A DNA stretch of 64,000 nt from Parabacteroides chinchillae (GTDB taxonomy: Bacteria > Bacteroidota > Bacteroidia > Bacteroidales > Tannerellaceae): positions 186,001-250,000 of the forward strand of contig NZ_FNVS01000002.1 in NCBI RefSeq assembly GCF_900108035.1, in the 5' to 3' direction. The position numbers and the translations under genes are program-made. The stretch's first letter is position 1. Each line of letters begins with the position of its first letter. This document shows positions 8,535 to 19,469 of the stretch, piece by piece. The notes under the pieces were generated by a model. It did not search any database. It had not been told where the DNA came from and saw nothing but the letters and a program-made list of their open reading frames with translations.

Positions 8535-9380
8535 ATGGATAGAAACAATATTTTTCGTTATCCAACAGCACTAACTATCGCAGGATCCGATAGTGGTGGT
8601 GGAGCAGGAATACAAGCAGATTTGAAAACATTTTCTGCATTGGGTGTATTTGGAATATCGGTTATCACTGCAATAACAGCACAGAATACACAAACTGTTT
8701 ACGGAATACAAGCCGTTACTCCCGATTTATTGAAAAAACAGATAGATGCCGTTTTTCTGGACTTCACAATAGATGCTGTCAAAATAGGTATGCTTCATAA
8801 TAAAGAAGCCATCCATATTGTTGCAGAATCAATAAAAATCTTTGCTCCCGCTTATACAATATTAGATCCTGTTATGATTTCAACAAGTGGGAAGAAGCTT
8901 TTGGAAGATAATGCAATACATGTACTTATCGATGAATTATTTCCTAACGTAGCCTTGGTTACTCCCAATGTTGATGAAGCAGCATATTTATCCGGTATCA
9001 ATATTAAAGATGAAAAGGATATGGAAAAAGCTGCCCGTTGTTTACAAGAGATGGGATGTCGCTCAGTTCTTATAAAAGGCGGGCATCTGGCCGGTATAAC
9101 GACAAAAGATATTCTTATCATGCCGGATTTGGCTCCAATACATCTTGAAGTTCAAACAGTTCATACGAATAATACACATGGTACCGGTTGTACCTTGTCA
9201 TCGGCCATAGTTGCATATTTAGCTCTTGGCAATAATTTACAGGAATCTGTACGTATGGCAAAAATATACATTACGAACGCTTTAGCAGAAGGAGCTGATG
9301 TCTGTGTCGGTAATGGACATGGTGCAACGAATCACTTCTTTTCTCCGGTGCCTTTACAGAAAATAAAATTACACGGATGA
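8535..9380 (+). CDS. thiD: Hydroxymethylpyrimidine/phosphomethylpyrimidine kinase
   Basis: 281 residues from ATG 8535; a TTG four codons upstream is less likely. ThiD phosphorylates HMP and HMP-P to HMP-PP for thiamine synthesis. Ribokinase-fold signatures: [20 protein letters not shown] near the N-terminus, VLIKGGH in the centre and [14 protein letters not shown] near the C-terminus, with the catalytic Cys/Asp/Gly anion hole. First gene after the TPP riboswitch. Its TGA overlaps the next ATG (ATGA). Confidence 0.96.
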   Translation: MDRNNIFRYPTALTIAGSDSGGGAGIQADLKTFSALGVFGISVITAITAQNTQTVYGIQAVTPDLLKKQIDAVFLDFTIDAVKIGMLHNKEAIHIVAESIKIFAPAYTILDPVMISTSGKKLLEDNAIHVLIDELFPNVALVTPNVDEAAYLSGINIKDEKDMEKAARCLQEMGCRSVLIKGGHLAGITTKDILIMPDLAPIHLEVQTVHTNNTHGTGCTLSSAIVAYLALGNNLQESVRMAKIYITNALAEGADVCVGNGHGATNHFFSPVPLQKIKLHG

Positions 9381-9975
9381 AAAAATTGTTTGTTATAACA
9401 ACACCATATTTCTTCTGTGGCGAAGGAGAAATCCTTTCCAATCTGTTTAGGGAAGGAATGGGATGTTTGCATCTCAGGAAACCGCATTGTAGCCGATCTG
9501 CATTAGAGAAGTTGATCTTGGAAATACCTTCTCAATATTACTCACATATTGTTTTACACGATCAATTTGGACTGGTTGCAAACGGTAATCCTTATCATTT
9601 TAAAGGAATCCATCTAAATAGAAGAAACAATACTATTCCCAACGGATTTTCGGGAAGCATAAGTTGTTCATGCCATAGTTTGCAGGAAATATCAGAGAAT
9701 GCAAAATTTGATTACCGGTTTCTCAGCCCTATTTTTCAAAGTATATCCAAGCAAGGTTACGGAAATGGCTTTCCTTTAGACATACTATGGCAAGCATCAA
9801 AAACAGGTCTGATTAATGAGAAAGTAATTGCACTGGGAGGCATTGACATTTCCACTATACCGCAGCTCAAAGATATAGCTTTCGGAGGCGTAGCAGTATT
9901 AGGAGCATTATGGGGCCAATCTCCTTCTGAAAAAGAAGTAAATAATATTATAAAACGATTCAAATCATTAGAATT

Positions 9976-9994
<19 letters not shown>
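9377..9994 (+). CDS. TenI-like thiamine phosphate synthase family protein
   Basis: 205 residues, TIM-barrel of the ThiE/TenI superfamily: LHLRKP near the N-terminus, LHDQFGLVANG (60-70), GIHLNRRNN and ALGGID near the C-terminus. It is shorter and more divergent than the ThiE encoded next to it. It is probably the TenI type (thiazole tautomerase) or a second, weak TMP synthase; the sequence alone cannot decide. Translationally coupled to thiD by an ATGA overlap, and overlaps thiE by 19 bp. Confidence 0.8.
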
Positions 9995-12367
<2,373 letters not shown>

Positions 12368-12390
12368 TCTTTAGATTTGTTGTCCTTTAG

Positions 12391-12446
12391 AAGAGGTGAC
12401 TTTTGAAATATCAAGACAAAAATATTGATTTCAAAAGTCACCTCTT
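12391..12446. terminator. Bidirectional terminator between thiC and the patatin gene
   Basis: Perfect 19-bp stem (12391-12409 with 12428-12446; arm AAGAGGTGACTTTTGAAAT), loop 18 nt, with T runs on the plus-strand 3' side. The stop codon of the convergent patatin gene (12431-12433) lies within the right arm, so it serves both genes. Confidence 0.85.
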
Positions 12447-13273
12447 TTTATCATGCGCCCGCATTCATATCCTTCATCATATAATTCAGATAGTTTCTTA
12501 ACGTCCCGTTCCGTACGTCCAACAGTGATTGGGTTTTGAGGACGAATAACAATAGCCTTATCTTCCGCTTCTAATTGATCGATATAATCTAAAACATTAT
12601 TATAACTACGATAACGTAACTTCAGCTGTTCCCTTATTGCCGGATATTTACGATAAATGAATCCGGGTAAATAAAAATCTTTATTAGCTTTCCTATAGCC
12701 TTTATTGCGAGTTAGAATAATGACATTTTTTTTGTAACCGTCCTCTATAGCCCGACGAACCGGAATAGCATCACAAACACCTCCGTCTACCATAGGAATC
12801 CCGTTTACGTGAGCCACAGGACACATAACCGGCAAGGAACAAGATGCTCTTAATACATCAAGCAGTTTTTTAGGATCTTTTTTTTCTTCATAATACTCAG
12901 CTTTTCCTGTTAAACAATTACTTGTAACCACAACAAAGCGTTCGGAAGAACGAAAATATGTATCATAATCAAAAGGATAATACTTTTCGGGATATGTATA
13001 AAACAAAAAATCAAGATCTATATAACCTTTGCCTTGCAGTAAACGGCGTAAGCCTATATAATTATATATTTTAAGTAAATCTATATTACTGAAACGGGAT
13101 CGTCCCCGTTGCCAGGATGCATACGAAATGCCATTACTTGCTCCGGCAGAAACACCAATTGTGTAAGAGAAACGGATATTATTATCCATAAAATAGTCTA
13201 ATACACCTACGGTGAATATACCACGCATCCCTCCTCCTTCCAAGACTAAACCGGTTTGTTTATCTATTTTCAT
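12431..13273 (-). CDS. Patatin-like phospholipase
   Basis: About 280 residues from ATG 13273 (Met14 of the longer frame, ATG 13288, is also possible). Patatin fold with all catalytic features: oxyanion hole EGGGMRGIF, nucleophile elbow GVSAGAS and catalytic DGG (VDGGVCDAIP). It belongs to the YjjU/RssA-like group without a signal peptide, so cytosolic or membrane-peripheral. The open frame runs to 13327, but a -7 box at 13327-13334 places transcription start downstream of that Met, which supports the shorter protein. Lipid substrate unknown. Confidence 0.9.
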   Translation of the reverse strand: MKIDKQTGLVLEGGGMRGIFTVGVLDYFMDNNIRFSYTIGVSAGASNGISYASWQRGRSRFSNIDLLKIYNYIGLRRLLQGKGYIDLDFLFYTYPEKYYPFDYDTYFRSSERFVVVTSNCLTGKAEYYEEKKDPKKLLDVLRASCSLPVMCPVAHVNGIPMVDGGVCDAIPVRRAIEDGYKKNVIILTRNKGYRKANKDFYLPGFIYRKYPAIREQLKLRYRSYNNVLDYIDQLEAEDKAIVIRPQNPITVGRTERDVKKLSELYDEGYECGRMIKRGDF

Positions 13274-13294
13274 AAATCGTATTTTCATTAAAAA

Positions 13295-13334
13295 GCCATT
13301 GCCTGGCTCACACCGGACAATGGCCACAAAAATA
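13295..13334 (-). promoter_or_regulatory. -7 box and leader hairpin of the patatin gene
   Basis: Minus-strand TATTTTTG (13327-13334) fits TAnnTTTG. The short leader then holds a hairpin of GCCATTG (13295-13301) with CAATGGC (13318-13324). Together they argue that translation begins at 13288 or 13273. Confidence 0.5.
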
Positions 13335-13373
13335 TAATAAATCAGCGATAAATAATAATCTCCTTATAGAATA

Positions 13374-14372
13374 TTACTTTGTAACTTCATTGATTAGAGG
13401 AAGCCCCTTGCGAAAATCATCGATATTTTTGAATGTCGTTTCAGCAATATTGTGCAAAGCCTCTTTCGTAAAAAATGCCTGATGGGAAGTAACAATCACA
13501 TTATTAAATGAGAGCAATCTTGCCAAAACATCATCATCAATAATTTTATCGGACTTATCTTCATAGAAATAGTCACCTTCTTCTTCATAAACATCCAAGC
13601 CTGCAGCCGACACTTTCTTTTCTTTCAAACCTTCAATCAATGCATTTGTATTGATCAGTTGTCCACGACCTGTATTAATAATCATTACTCCGTCCTTCAT
13701 CTTAGAAATAGAGTCATCATTTATGATATAACGTGTTTGTTCTGTCAACGGACAATGGAGCGATATAATATCTGCACGTTTATATAATTCATCTAATGGA
13801 ACATAAGTAAATCCTTCTTCAACAGCATATTTCTCGTCAGGATATAAATCGTTGGCTAAAATGTGCATGCCCAGTCCTTTTAAAATATGGATTAATATCT
13901 TTGCAATCTTTCCGGTTCCGATAATACCGGCCGTTTTACCATGCATATCGAATCCCATTAAGCCATTCAACGAGAAATTACCGTCTCTTGTACGCCAGTA
14001 AGCCCTATGTATCTTCCTATTTAGCGATAACATTAATGCCAACGTATATTCTGCTACAGCATAAGGTGAATAAGCAGGAACGCGTACGACGGGCAATTTA
14101 TCTTTTGCCGCAGACAGGTCCACATTATTAAAACCTGCACAACGTAAAGCCAGCAACTTTACTCCATTGGAAGCCATAGCATTTATTACCTCGGCATCAG
14201 CAGTGTCATTAACAAAAATACATACCACATCCATGCCTTGAGTCAAGACCACGTTATTCCTGTTTAAATGTCCTTTAAAGTAGCGTATGTCAAAGTTATA
14301 CTGTTCGTTTATTTTATCAAACGAAGCTATATCATACGGTTTAGCACCGAAAAGCGCAATTTTATATGCCAT
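13374..14372 (-). CDS. ldhA: D-lactate dehydrogenase (D-2-hydroxyacid dehydrogenase family)
   Basis: 332 residues, cytosolic NAD-dependent reduction of pyruvate to D-lactate in fermentation. Signatures: Rossmann motif GIIGTGKIAKILI (about 150-162), LALRCAGFNNVDL with the active-site Arg in the first domain, HCPLTEQTRYIIND and the catalytic His in VIVTSHQAFFT near the C-terminus. FYEDKSDKIIDDDV-type insertion is typical of LdhA rather than of phosphoglycerate dehydrogenase. Exact substrate inferred from family. Confidence 0.92.
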   Translation of the reverse strand: MAYKIALFGAKPYDIASFDKINEQYNFDIRYFKGHLNRNNVVLTQGMDVVCIFVNDTADAEVINAMASNGVKLLALRCAGFNNVDLSAAKDKLPVVRVPAYSPYAVAEYTLALMLSLNRKIHRAYWRTRDGNFSLNGLMGFDMHGKTAGIIGTGKIAKILIHILKGLGMHILANDLYPDEKYAVEEGFTYVPLDELYKRADIISLHCPLTEQTRYIINDDSISKMKDGVMIINTGRGQLINTNALIEGLKEKKVSAAGLDVYEEEGDYFYEDKSDKIIDDDVLARLLSFNNVIVTSHQAFFTKEALHNIAETTFKNIDDFRKGLPLINEVTK

Positions 14373-14538
14373 AATATCTGTTTTTAATAATAACTGATTT
14401 ACAGATATGAATGTTCTGTAATTACGGCACGTTTAACAGATCGCAGACTTATTAGCCAGGAAGAAGCACAAGGCGTTACACCTGAATCGGTAAAAATAGC
14501 AGGACCGGCTAAAGGACTTTTAACCAGCTCCGATTCCA

Positions 14539-15717
14539 TTATGGAAATTCAATCCGAACAGTAGTCCCTTTTTCTTCTTCTGAAATAATATCAACTTTTG
14601 CTCCATACGTGGTCAGTATCCGCATGGAAAGACTAAGACCAATACCGTGTCCTGCATATTCACGTGTATTACTAGCACGGTAAAACGGTTGATAAATACG
14701 CTTTATCTCTTCAGCTGGAATGCCTATGCCCTGATCTGTAATTTCAAGTATAGCTCCGTTTAAACGCATTTCGACAGGTGTATCTTTAGAATATTTACAC
14801 GCATTATTCAAGAGGTTGCTGATTGCTATTTTCAGCAGATATGGATTTGCTTGGAATGTATATGCAAAATTATCTGTGCAAAAACCTATACGGCCATCCA
14901 CAAATCGCATCAAAAAGTCTGCTAAAGGAATATTTTCACGGGCATTTTTCACAATTTCTTTATCGCCATGAGAAAGAAATAGAAGATGCTTCATCAATGT
15001 AATTATCCGTTTTGTTTCCGCCGCTATACGTTCTAATGCGGCTTGGTATTCTTCTGGTGTGCGTTCTTTCAACAAACTGATTTCACATTCTCCCTGTATC
15101 GCAGTTAACGGATTATTCAACTCATGGGAAGCGCTGCCGATAAATGATTTTTCACTCTGATATGCTGCATCTATCCGATCCACCATACGAATAGCATAAA
15201 GCTTCCCTACCAGATATATAAGGATAATACCAATAAGCAATAAGATCAGCAATAATCCGCCTATACGTTTCTGGATTTCACTTCCATATTGATTATTGGA
15301 TATTACAAGAATTATGAAATTGCCTTCGTTATCCGGATAATAAACAGCAGTACCAACCTTAAAATCATGGCTAAAGTTGATTACTTCACCATTGTATAAT
15401 TCCTTAATTTCTTTTTCTGAAAGATAACGTTCCAGTGTTGTATGCGTGTCGGCAATACTATCTGCATTCAACAGTATTTCCGTAGCCACAGGAAGAGTTT
15501 CTTCATAATGTTGTTGAATCCTGGCATAACTATCTGTATCTACCTCGTCCTTTTCCCAATGCTTTGCGGCTGTGGCATATGCTTTTTCCGTTAAATACGA
15601 GTAATAAAGACGTGTGATATAATTGGCTGATACAAAGTAGAAAACAACGACAACCAGCATTATTATGCCTACAGTAATAGCTGTATAAAACAATGTTATT
15701 TTATTGCCTATTTTCAT
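14539..15717 (-). CDS. Two-component sensor histidine kinase
   Basis: 392 residues. Two transmembrane helices (about 10-32 and 152-172) flank a 120-residue periplasmic sensor. The H-box SASHELNNPLTAIQ (His198) follows, then the N-box ISNLLNNACKYS, G1 DQGIGIP and G2 GHGIGLSLSM. There is hardly any HAMP segment between TM2 and the H-box. It overlaps its response regulator by 4 bp (ATGA type) and stands downstream of a decayed CzcA metal pump, so its original signal was probably a heavy metal (inference). Its target operon may be partly lost. Confidence 0.93.
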   Translation of the reverse strand: MKIGNKITLFYTAITVGIIMLVVVVFYFVSANYITRLYYSYLTEKAYATAAKHWEKDEVDTDSYARIQQHYEETLPVATEILLNADSIADTHTTLERYLSEKEIKELYNGEVINFSHDFKVGTAVYYPDNEGNFIILVISNNQYGSEIQKRIGGLLLILLLIGIILIYLVGKLYAIRMVDRIDAAYQSEKSFIGSASHELNNPLTAIQGECEISLLKERTPEEYQAALERIAAETKRIITLMKHLLFLSHGDKEIVKNARENIPLADFLMRFVDGRIGFCTDNFAYTFQANPYLLKIAISNLLNNACKYSKDTPVEMRLNGAILEITDQGIGIPAEEIKRIYQPFYRASNTREYAGHGIGLSLSMRILTTYGAKVDIISEEEKGTTVRIEFP

Positions 15718-16391
15718 GCTTCCATCATATATCCGACCCCAACAACCGTATGAATAAGCTTATGGTCAAAGTCTTTATCTATTTTGGCACGAAGATAATT
15801 CACATATACATCTACAACATTTGTATTCGTATCAAAATCTTTATCCCAAACATGCTTTAACAAATTGAGCCGGCTAAGAACCACGCCTTGGTTTTGCATA
15901 AAATACTCAAGCAAGCGAAATTCTTTCACTGTAAGATCAATTGCCGTATTATCGCGAAAAGCCCGGTGACCTGTCGGATCTAAAGATAGGCTACCGCAGC
16001 AAAGAGCATGGGTTGGCATTTCATTGCCCGAACGGCGTAACAGGGCTTTAATACGGGCTTCCAATTCCTGAAAGCTAAAAGGTTTAACCAGATAATCATC
16101 TGCACCCGCATCCAAGCCACTGACTATATCATCGGTCGTTCCTAAAGCTGTAAGCATCACAACAGGAGACTGGTATCCATATAATTGCCTGTATTGGCGG
16201 CACAGCTGCAATCCATTTATCTTCGGCATAATAATATCCAGAATTAAAAGCTGAAAACTCTCTTTTTGGATCAATTCCCATCCGGTAGCACCATCATAAG
16301 CAACATGCACATCATGGCCAAACTCTTTTAGTCCCCGTTCTATAAATGAGGCTATATTAACTTCGTCCTCTACCAATAATATTTTAGCCAT
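15714..16391 (-). CDS. OmpR/PhoB-family response regulator
   Basis: 225 residues. Receiver domain with acidic pocket VEDE (7-10), phosphoacceptor Asp52 in LILDIIMP, Thr in MLTALG and Lys in DDYLVKPF. Winged-helix effector from about 125 with VDVYVNYLRAKIDKDF and the final VGVGYMM. Cognate of the overlapping sensor kinase. Close to CusR/CzcR-type regulators in layout. The gene starts 45 bp after the end of the CzcA remnant, as if the three once formed one operon. Confidence 0.93.
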   Translation of the reverse strand: MAKILLVEDEVNIASFIERGLKEFGHDVHVAYDGATGWELIQKESFQLLILDIIMPKINGLQLCRQYRQLYGYQSPVVMLTALGTTDDIVSGLDAGADDYLVKPFSFQELEARIKALLRRSGNEMPTHALCCGSLSLDPTGHRAFRDNTAIDLTVKEFRLLEYFMQNQGVVLSRLNLLKHVWDKDFDTNTNVVDVYVNYLRAKIDKDFDHKLIHTVVGVGYMMEA

Positions 16392-16435
16392 ATTTAATTT
16401 TTTTCTTAAACTACCTGTTTTGCAAAGATATAATA

Positions 16436-16849
16436 TTACAACCTACGTTGCAGTAATTTTCCGTTTTTATCATACATCATACGATGATAAAAAGCTTCTA
16501 CCATCAAAGGAAAGACGAACAAAGTGAAAAATGTTCGCCTATAAGTCCACCGATGATAACAATAGCTAACGGACGCTGGATCTCCGATCCGATACCATAG
16601 CTAAGTGCCGCCGGCAACAGCCGTTCCCATATCACGTCCTCGTACAGAAAACTTCACTGTACAGAAACGTGTATGATTTTCACGATATATGATAAGCAGT
16701 CCTGTTATCGTTCGAATATCGGCTGGTTCTTTTATTGGAACCATTGTACCATCACGTGCCGGTACAAGAATCTTTCCAATTTCCTCTTCACTTCTCCGGA
16801 ATGAAGATTCGTAACGAACCATTATATTGAATTTACGTTCATCTTCATA
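16436..16849 (-). pseudogene. Decayed CzcA/CusA-type heavy-metal RND efflux pump
   Basis: Two collinear pieces of an HME-RND pump (intact about 1,000-1,450 residues). Piece one (16849 to about 16616) reads YEDERKFNIMVRYESS... through IYRENHTRFC and VKFSVRGRDMGTAV. It then jumps directly, with loss of roughly 200 residues and of frame, to AALSYGIGSEIQRPLAIVII. A second frameshift near 16535 restores TLFVFPLMVEAFYHRMMYD, ending at the TAA 16436-16438. Sequence between 16850 and 16992 shows nothing recognisable, so the whole N-terminal two thirds are gone. The adjacent kinase and regulator are intact. Confidence 0.85.
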
Positions 16850-16992
16850 AAAGGGATAAATAAAAATTTTCGTAAACGTAATATCTGTCTTCTTGAGTTT
16901 GTAGATTTCTATGACACTTATAAAAATACTTGTCTGCAACTTTATCTATCACGTTAGAATGCTCTTAGTTGAAATTAGAATTTGATTAGACG

Positions 16993-17454
16993 CTATTTTG
17001 TAAATTTTACTTTATAAGGAGGATTGATTCGTAAATGACTGGTTTCCAAATAAGGTATTTTCGGATAAATCAAATCAAGGTATCTCAAATCTAATGCAGC
17101 AGGAACTACCTCTAATCTTACTTTTGTGATGCCTTTTTTTATAAAATCCAATATTTCGGCAGCAGCCGGTGAAAGGTCTATAATACGTTTTTTTCGGAAT
17201 GGACCGCGATCGGTCACACAAACTATAACACTTTTCATATTAGACAAATTTGTCACTCTCAAAAAAGTGCCTAGGGGATAAGTACGATGAGCAGCTACCA
17301 ACTCACCACTATCATGCAAACGTCCGCTGGCAGATCTGCGGCCATGGAAACGCTCATGATAATAAGAAGCAAGCCCCTCCTCTTGTCCCCATATTTTTTC
17401 ACTGCTCTGATAAGCAGCAAGTAAAAAGATGATATAGACTAAGCGAAAGGGCAT
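16993..17454 (-). CDS. RlpA-like double-psi beta-barrel protein
   Basis: 153 residues with a signal peptide (about 1-23). The DPBB domain follows: ASYYHERFHGRRSASG, VAAHRTYPLGTFLRV, VTDRGPFRKKRIIDLS with the catalytic-type Asp, then AAEILDF and VRLEVVP. RlpA proteins are lytic transglycosylases acting on peptide-free peptidoglycan at the septum. This one is short and has no SPOR domain, so septal targeting by denuded glycan is not evident. Not an obvious lipoprotein. It follows the cytochrome peroxidase gene by 21 bp. Confidence 0.88.
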   Translation of the reverse strand: MPFRLVYIIFLLAAYQSSEKIWGQEEGLASYYHERFHGRRSASGRLHDSGELVAAHRTYPLGTFLRVTNLSNMKSVIVCVTDRGPFRKKRIIDLSPAAAEILDFIKKGITKVRLEVVPAALDLRYLDLIYPKIPYLETSHLRINPPYKVKFTK

Positions 17455-17475
17455 ACTTGTTATTTTTGTATTACA

Positions 17476-18855
17476 TTACTGTAACATTGTTCCGTTATAT
17501 TCGCCGGTCAATGTATTCAGATATGCTATAATCTTCTTAATTTCCGGATCAGTAATATTTTTGCCTATCTGGAATTGATGCATAACACGAATGGCATCTT
17601 CTACAGTTTTAATACTACCATCATGCATATACGGATAAGTAATCATTACATTACGTAGTGTAGGAGTTTTGAATTTATGACGGTCAGACTCATTTTTTGT
17701 TACAGCAAAACGTCCGTTATCACCATCTGTTAAACCTGTACCGCGATAATCAAAATAGTTCTTTTTAATACCCATATATTCAAAGGACTGTCCTCCTATA
17801 TTTATACCAACGTGGCAAGTAGCACATTTATTGTCTTTGAATAGTTGGTAACCTTCCAATTCATCTGCAGTAAGAGCATCTTTATCTCCCATCAAATATT
17901 TATCAAAACGGCTCGGTGTAAGCAATGTTTTTTCAAACTCTGCAATTGCATCCGTAATTGTAGACTGGTTAAACCCTTCCGGATATATGGCTAAGAATTT
18001 TTTACTAAAATCCTTATCTTCAGCTAGTTTATTACTGATTTCATCAAAAGAAATACTGCCCATTTCAACCGGATTTAACGGAGGGCCGGCAGCCTGCTCT
18101 TTTAAGTCGACAGCACGACCATCCCAGAACTGCAGGCAGTTTAAAGCTGCATTATATACAGTCGGTGCATTTACGCCTCCAAGTTGTCCTTTAATCCCTT
18201 CCGAATATTGTTTACGATCTACACCTCCGGTGTTTAATCCGTGGCAGGTAGCACACGAAATTGTATTATCTCCAGATAAACGTGTATCATGATATAAAGC
18301 AAATCCCAAAGCTACTTTTGCAGAGTCTGTCGGAATAGAAGTCATTAACGGCTGCACCGGTTCATTTGCAAACTCTTCTGCAACTGTGGGTGATAGAAAA
18401 CTATTTTTACGGACATTCTTTGCCCATGATATGATAACCGCTTTCTCTTCACTATCAAGATTCGTTCCCCAATGCATGGGCATTGTATAATACTTTGCAG
18501 GAGGCATAGTTCCACTAAGAGCTGTATTTTCTACCTTGGCCATATCTACTTCCGATACTGGCAGACCGTTTTCCAAGGCATTCACCATTGCAGTAAGATC
18601 CAGGTAGCGTGTACCTTCCAGCATATCAGCTTTAACTACTGATCCTATAAAAGGCAATTTTCCATAAAATGGAACTGGAGCATTTTCTGCATGACACTGC
18701 AAACATCCATTTTCGCGAATAATAGATGCTACTTGCTTAGCTTCATCACCAGCATACTTTTTGTAATCGGTGGTACTACAACTGGAAATGCTAAATGCCA
18801 GTGAAAGTAATCCGATCGGTAATGCCGTAATTTTACAAAAAATAGTGTTACGCAT
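17476..18855 (-). CDS. Tri-haem cytochrome c peroxidase-like lipoprotein (Haem_bd + CcpA/MauG)
   Basis: 459 residues. Lipoprotein signal ending in ISSCSTTD, so exported. An N-terminal haem-binding domain has CLQCH (51-55). After it comes a di-haem peroxidase domain with two CATCH motifs (about 200 and 342) and ligand Met/His-rich loops such as TYPYMHDGS. The family reduces hydrogen peroxide in the periplasm with electrons from small donors. Here the extra N-terminal haem may act as built-in electron entry. A -7 box lies at 18887-18894. Confidence 0.9.
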   Translation of the reverse strand: MRNTIFCKITALPIGLLSLAFSISSCSTTDYKKYAGDEAKQVASIIRENGCLQCHAENAPVPFYGKLPFIGSVVKADMLEGTRYLDLTAMVNALENGLPVSEVDMAKVENTALSGTMPPAKYYTMPMHWGTNLDSEEKAVIISWAKNVRKNSFLSPTVAEEFANEPVQPLMTSIPTDSAKVALGFALYHDTRLSGDNTISCATCHGLNTGGVDRKQYSEGIKGQLGGVNAPTVYNAALNCLQFWDGRAVDLKEQAAGPPLNPVEMGSISFDEISNKLAEDKDFSKKFLAIYPEGFNQSTITDAIAEFEKTLLTPSRFDKYLMGDKDALTADELEGYQLFKDNKCATCHVGINIGGQSFEYMGIKKNYFDYRGTGLTDGDNGRFAVTKNESDRHKFKTPTLRNVMITYPYMHDGSIKTVEDAIRVMHQFQIGKNITDPEIKKIIAYLNTLTGEYNGTMLQ

Positions 18856-18886
18856 AATTAATTGGTTGTTTTAGATTTATTTGACG

Positions 18887-18894
18887 CAAAGGTA
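18887..18894 (-). promoter_or_regulatory. -7 box for the cytochrome peroxidase gene
   Basis: Minus-strand TACCTTTG fits TAnnTTTG, 32 nt upstream of the start. No clear -33. Confidence 0.5.
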
Positions 18895-18977
18895 GAATAT
18901 TCTATTAACAGACCTTTTATAAATATTAAAAAATCTTGATAGAATAATTCTATCGAGTCATTGTTTTTGTCTATTAA

Positions 18978-19466
18978 CTATTCACCCAGCATATAGTACT
19001 CAGAAAGTACATCCCTGACCTTTTCCGGAGTCATACGTCCATAGACTTTTCCTGCTATTGTAACGACCGGAGCTAAACCGCAAGCTCCTACACAACGTAA
19101 ACAGTCTAAAGAAAAAAGCCCGTCCGATGTTGTCTCTCCTACTTTTATTTCCAACTGCCGCTGAAATTCGTCCATCACTTTTTCAGCACCACGCACATAG
19201 CATGCTGTACCTAAACATACGGATATGGGATATTTACCTTTCGGAGTCATAGTGAAAAATGAGTAAAAAGTAACAACTCCATATACGCGGGAAACGGGCA
19301 ACCGTAAGTCCGCAGCTATTATCTCCTGTACCTCTCTTGGCAAATATCCAAACAGTCCCTGGGCTGCATGTAGTATATTAATCAGTTCTCCTGCGTCATT
19401 GTTATGTTCTGCACATATAGTATGTAATTCTTCAACTTTCGTTTGTGGCAAATGTATTGTATCCAT
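18978..19466 (-). CDS. hydC: [FeFe]-hydrogenase subunit HydC (NuoE-like, 2Fe-2S)
   Basis: 162 residues, thioredoxin-like 2Fe-2S subunit. Ligand pattern: CLGTACY (C-x4-C) and CLRCVGACG (C-x3-C, within DCLRCVGACGLAPV). N-terminal helical region LLNILHAAQGLFGYLP-type as in NuoE. In bifurcating hydrogenases HydC passes electrons between the flavin subunit HydB and HydA. Last gene of the four-gene operon, 3 bp after hydA. Confidence 0.93.
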   Translation of the reverse strand: MDTIHLPQTKVEELHTICAEHNNDAGELINILHAAQGLFGYLPREVQEIIAADLRLPVSRVYGVVTFYSFFTMTPKGKYPISVCLGTACYVRGAEKVMDEFQRQLEIKVGETTSDGLFSLDCLRCVGACGLAPVVTIAGKVYGRMTPEKVRDVLSEYYMLGE

Positions 19467-19469
19467 AGC

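Noticed and set aside
14373-14538. Open stretches on both strands between the D-lactate dehydrogenase and histidine kinase genes
   Set aside because: Up to about 50 codons look protein-like in either direction, but no start with promoter, no family match and overlap with the kinase end. Possibly a remnant; not reported as a gene.
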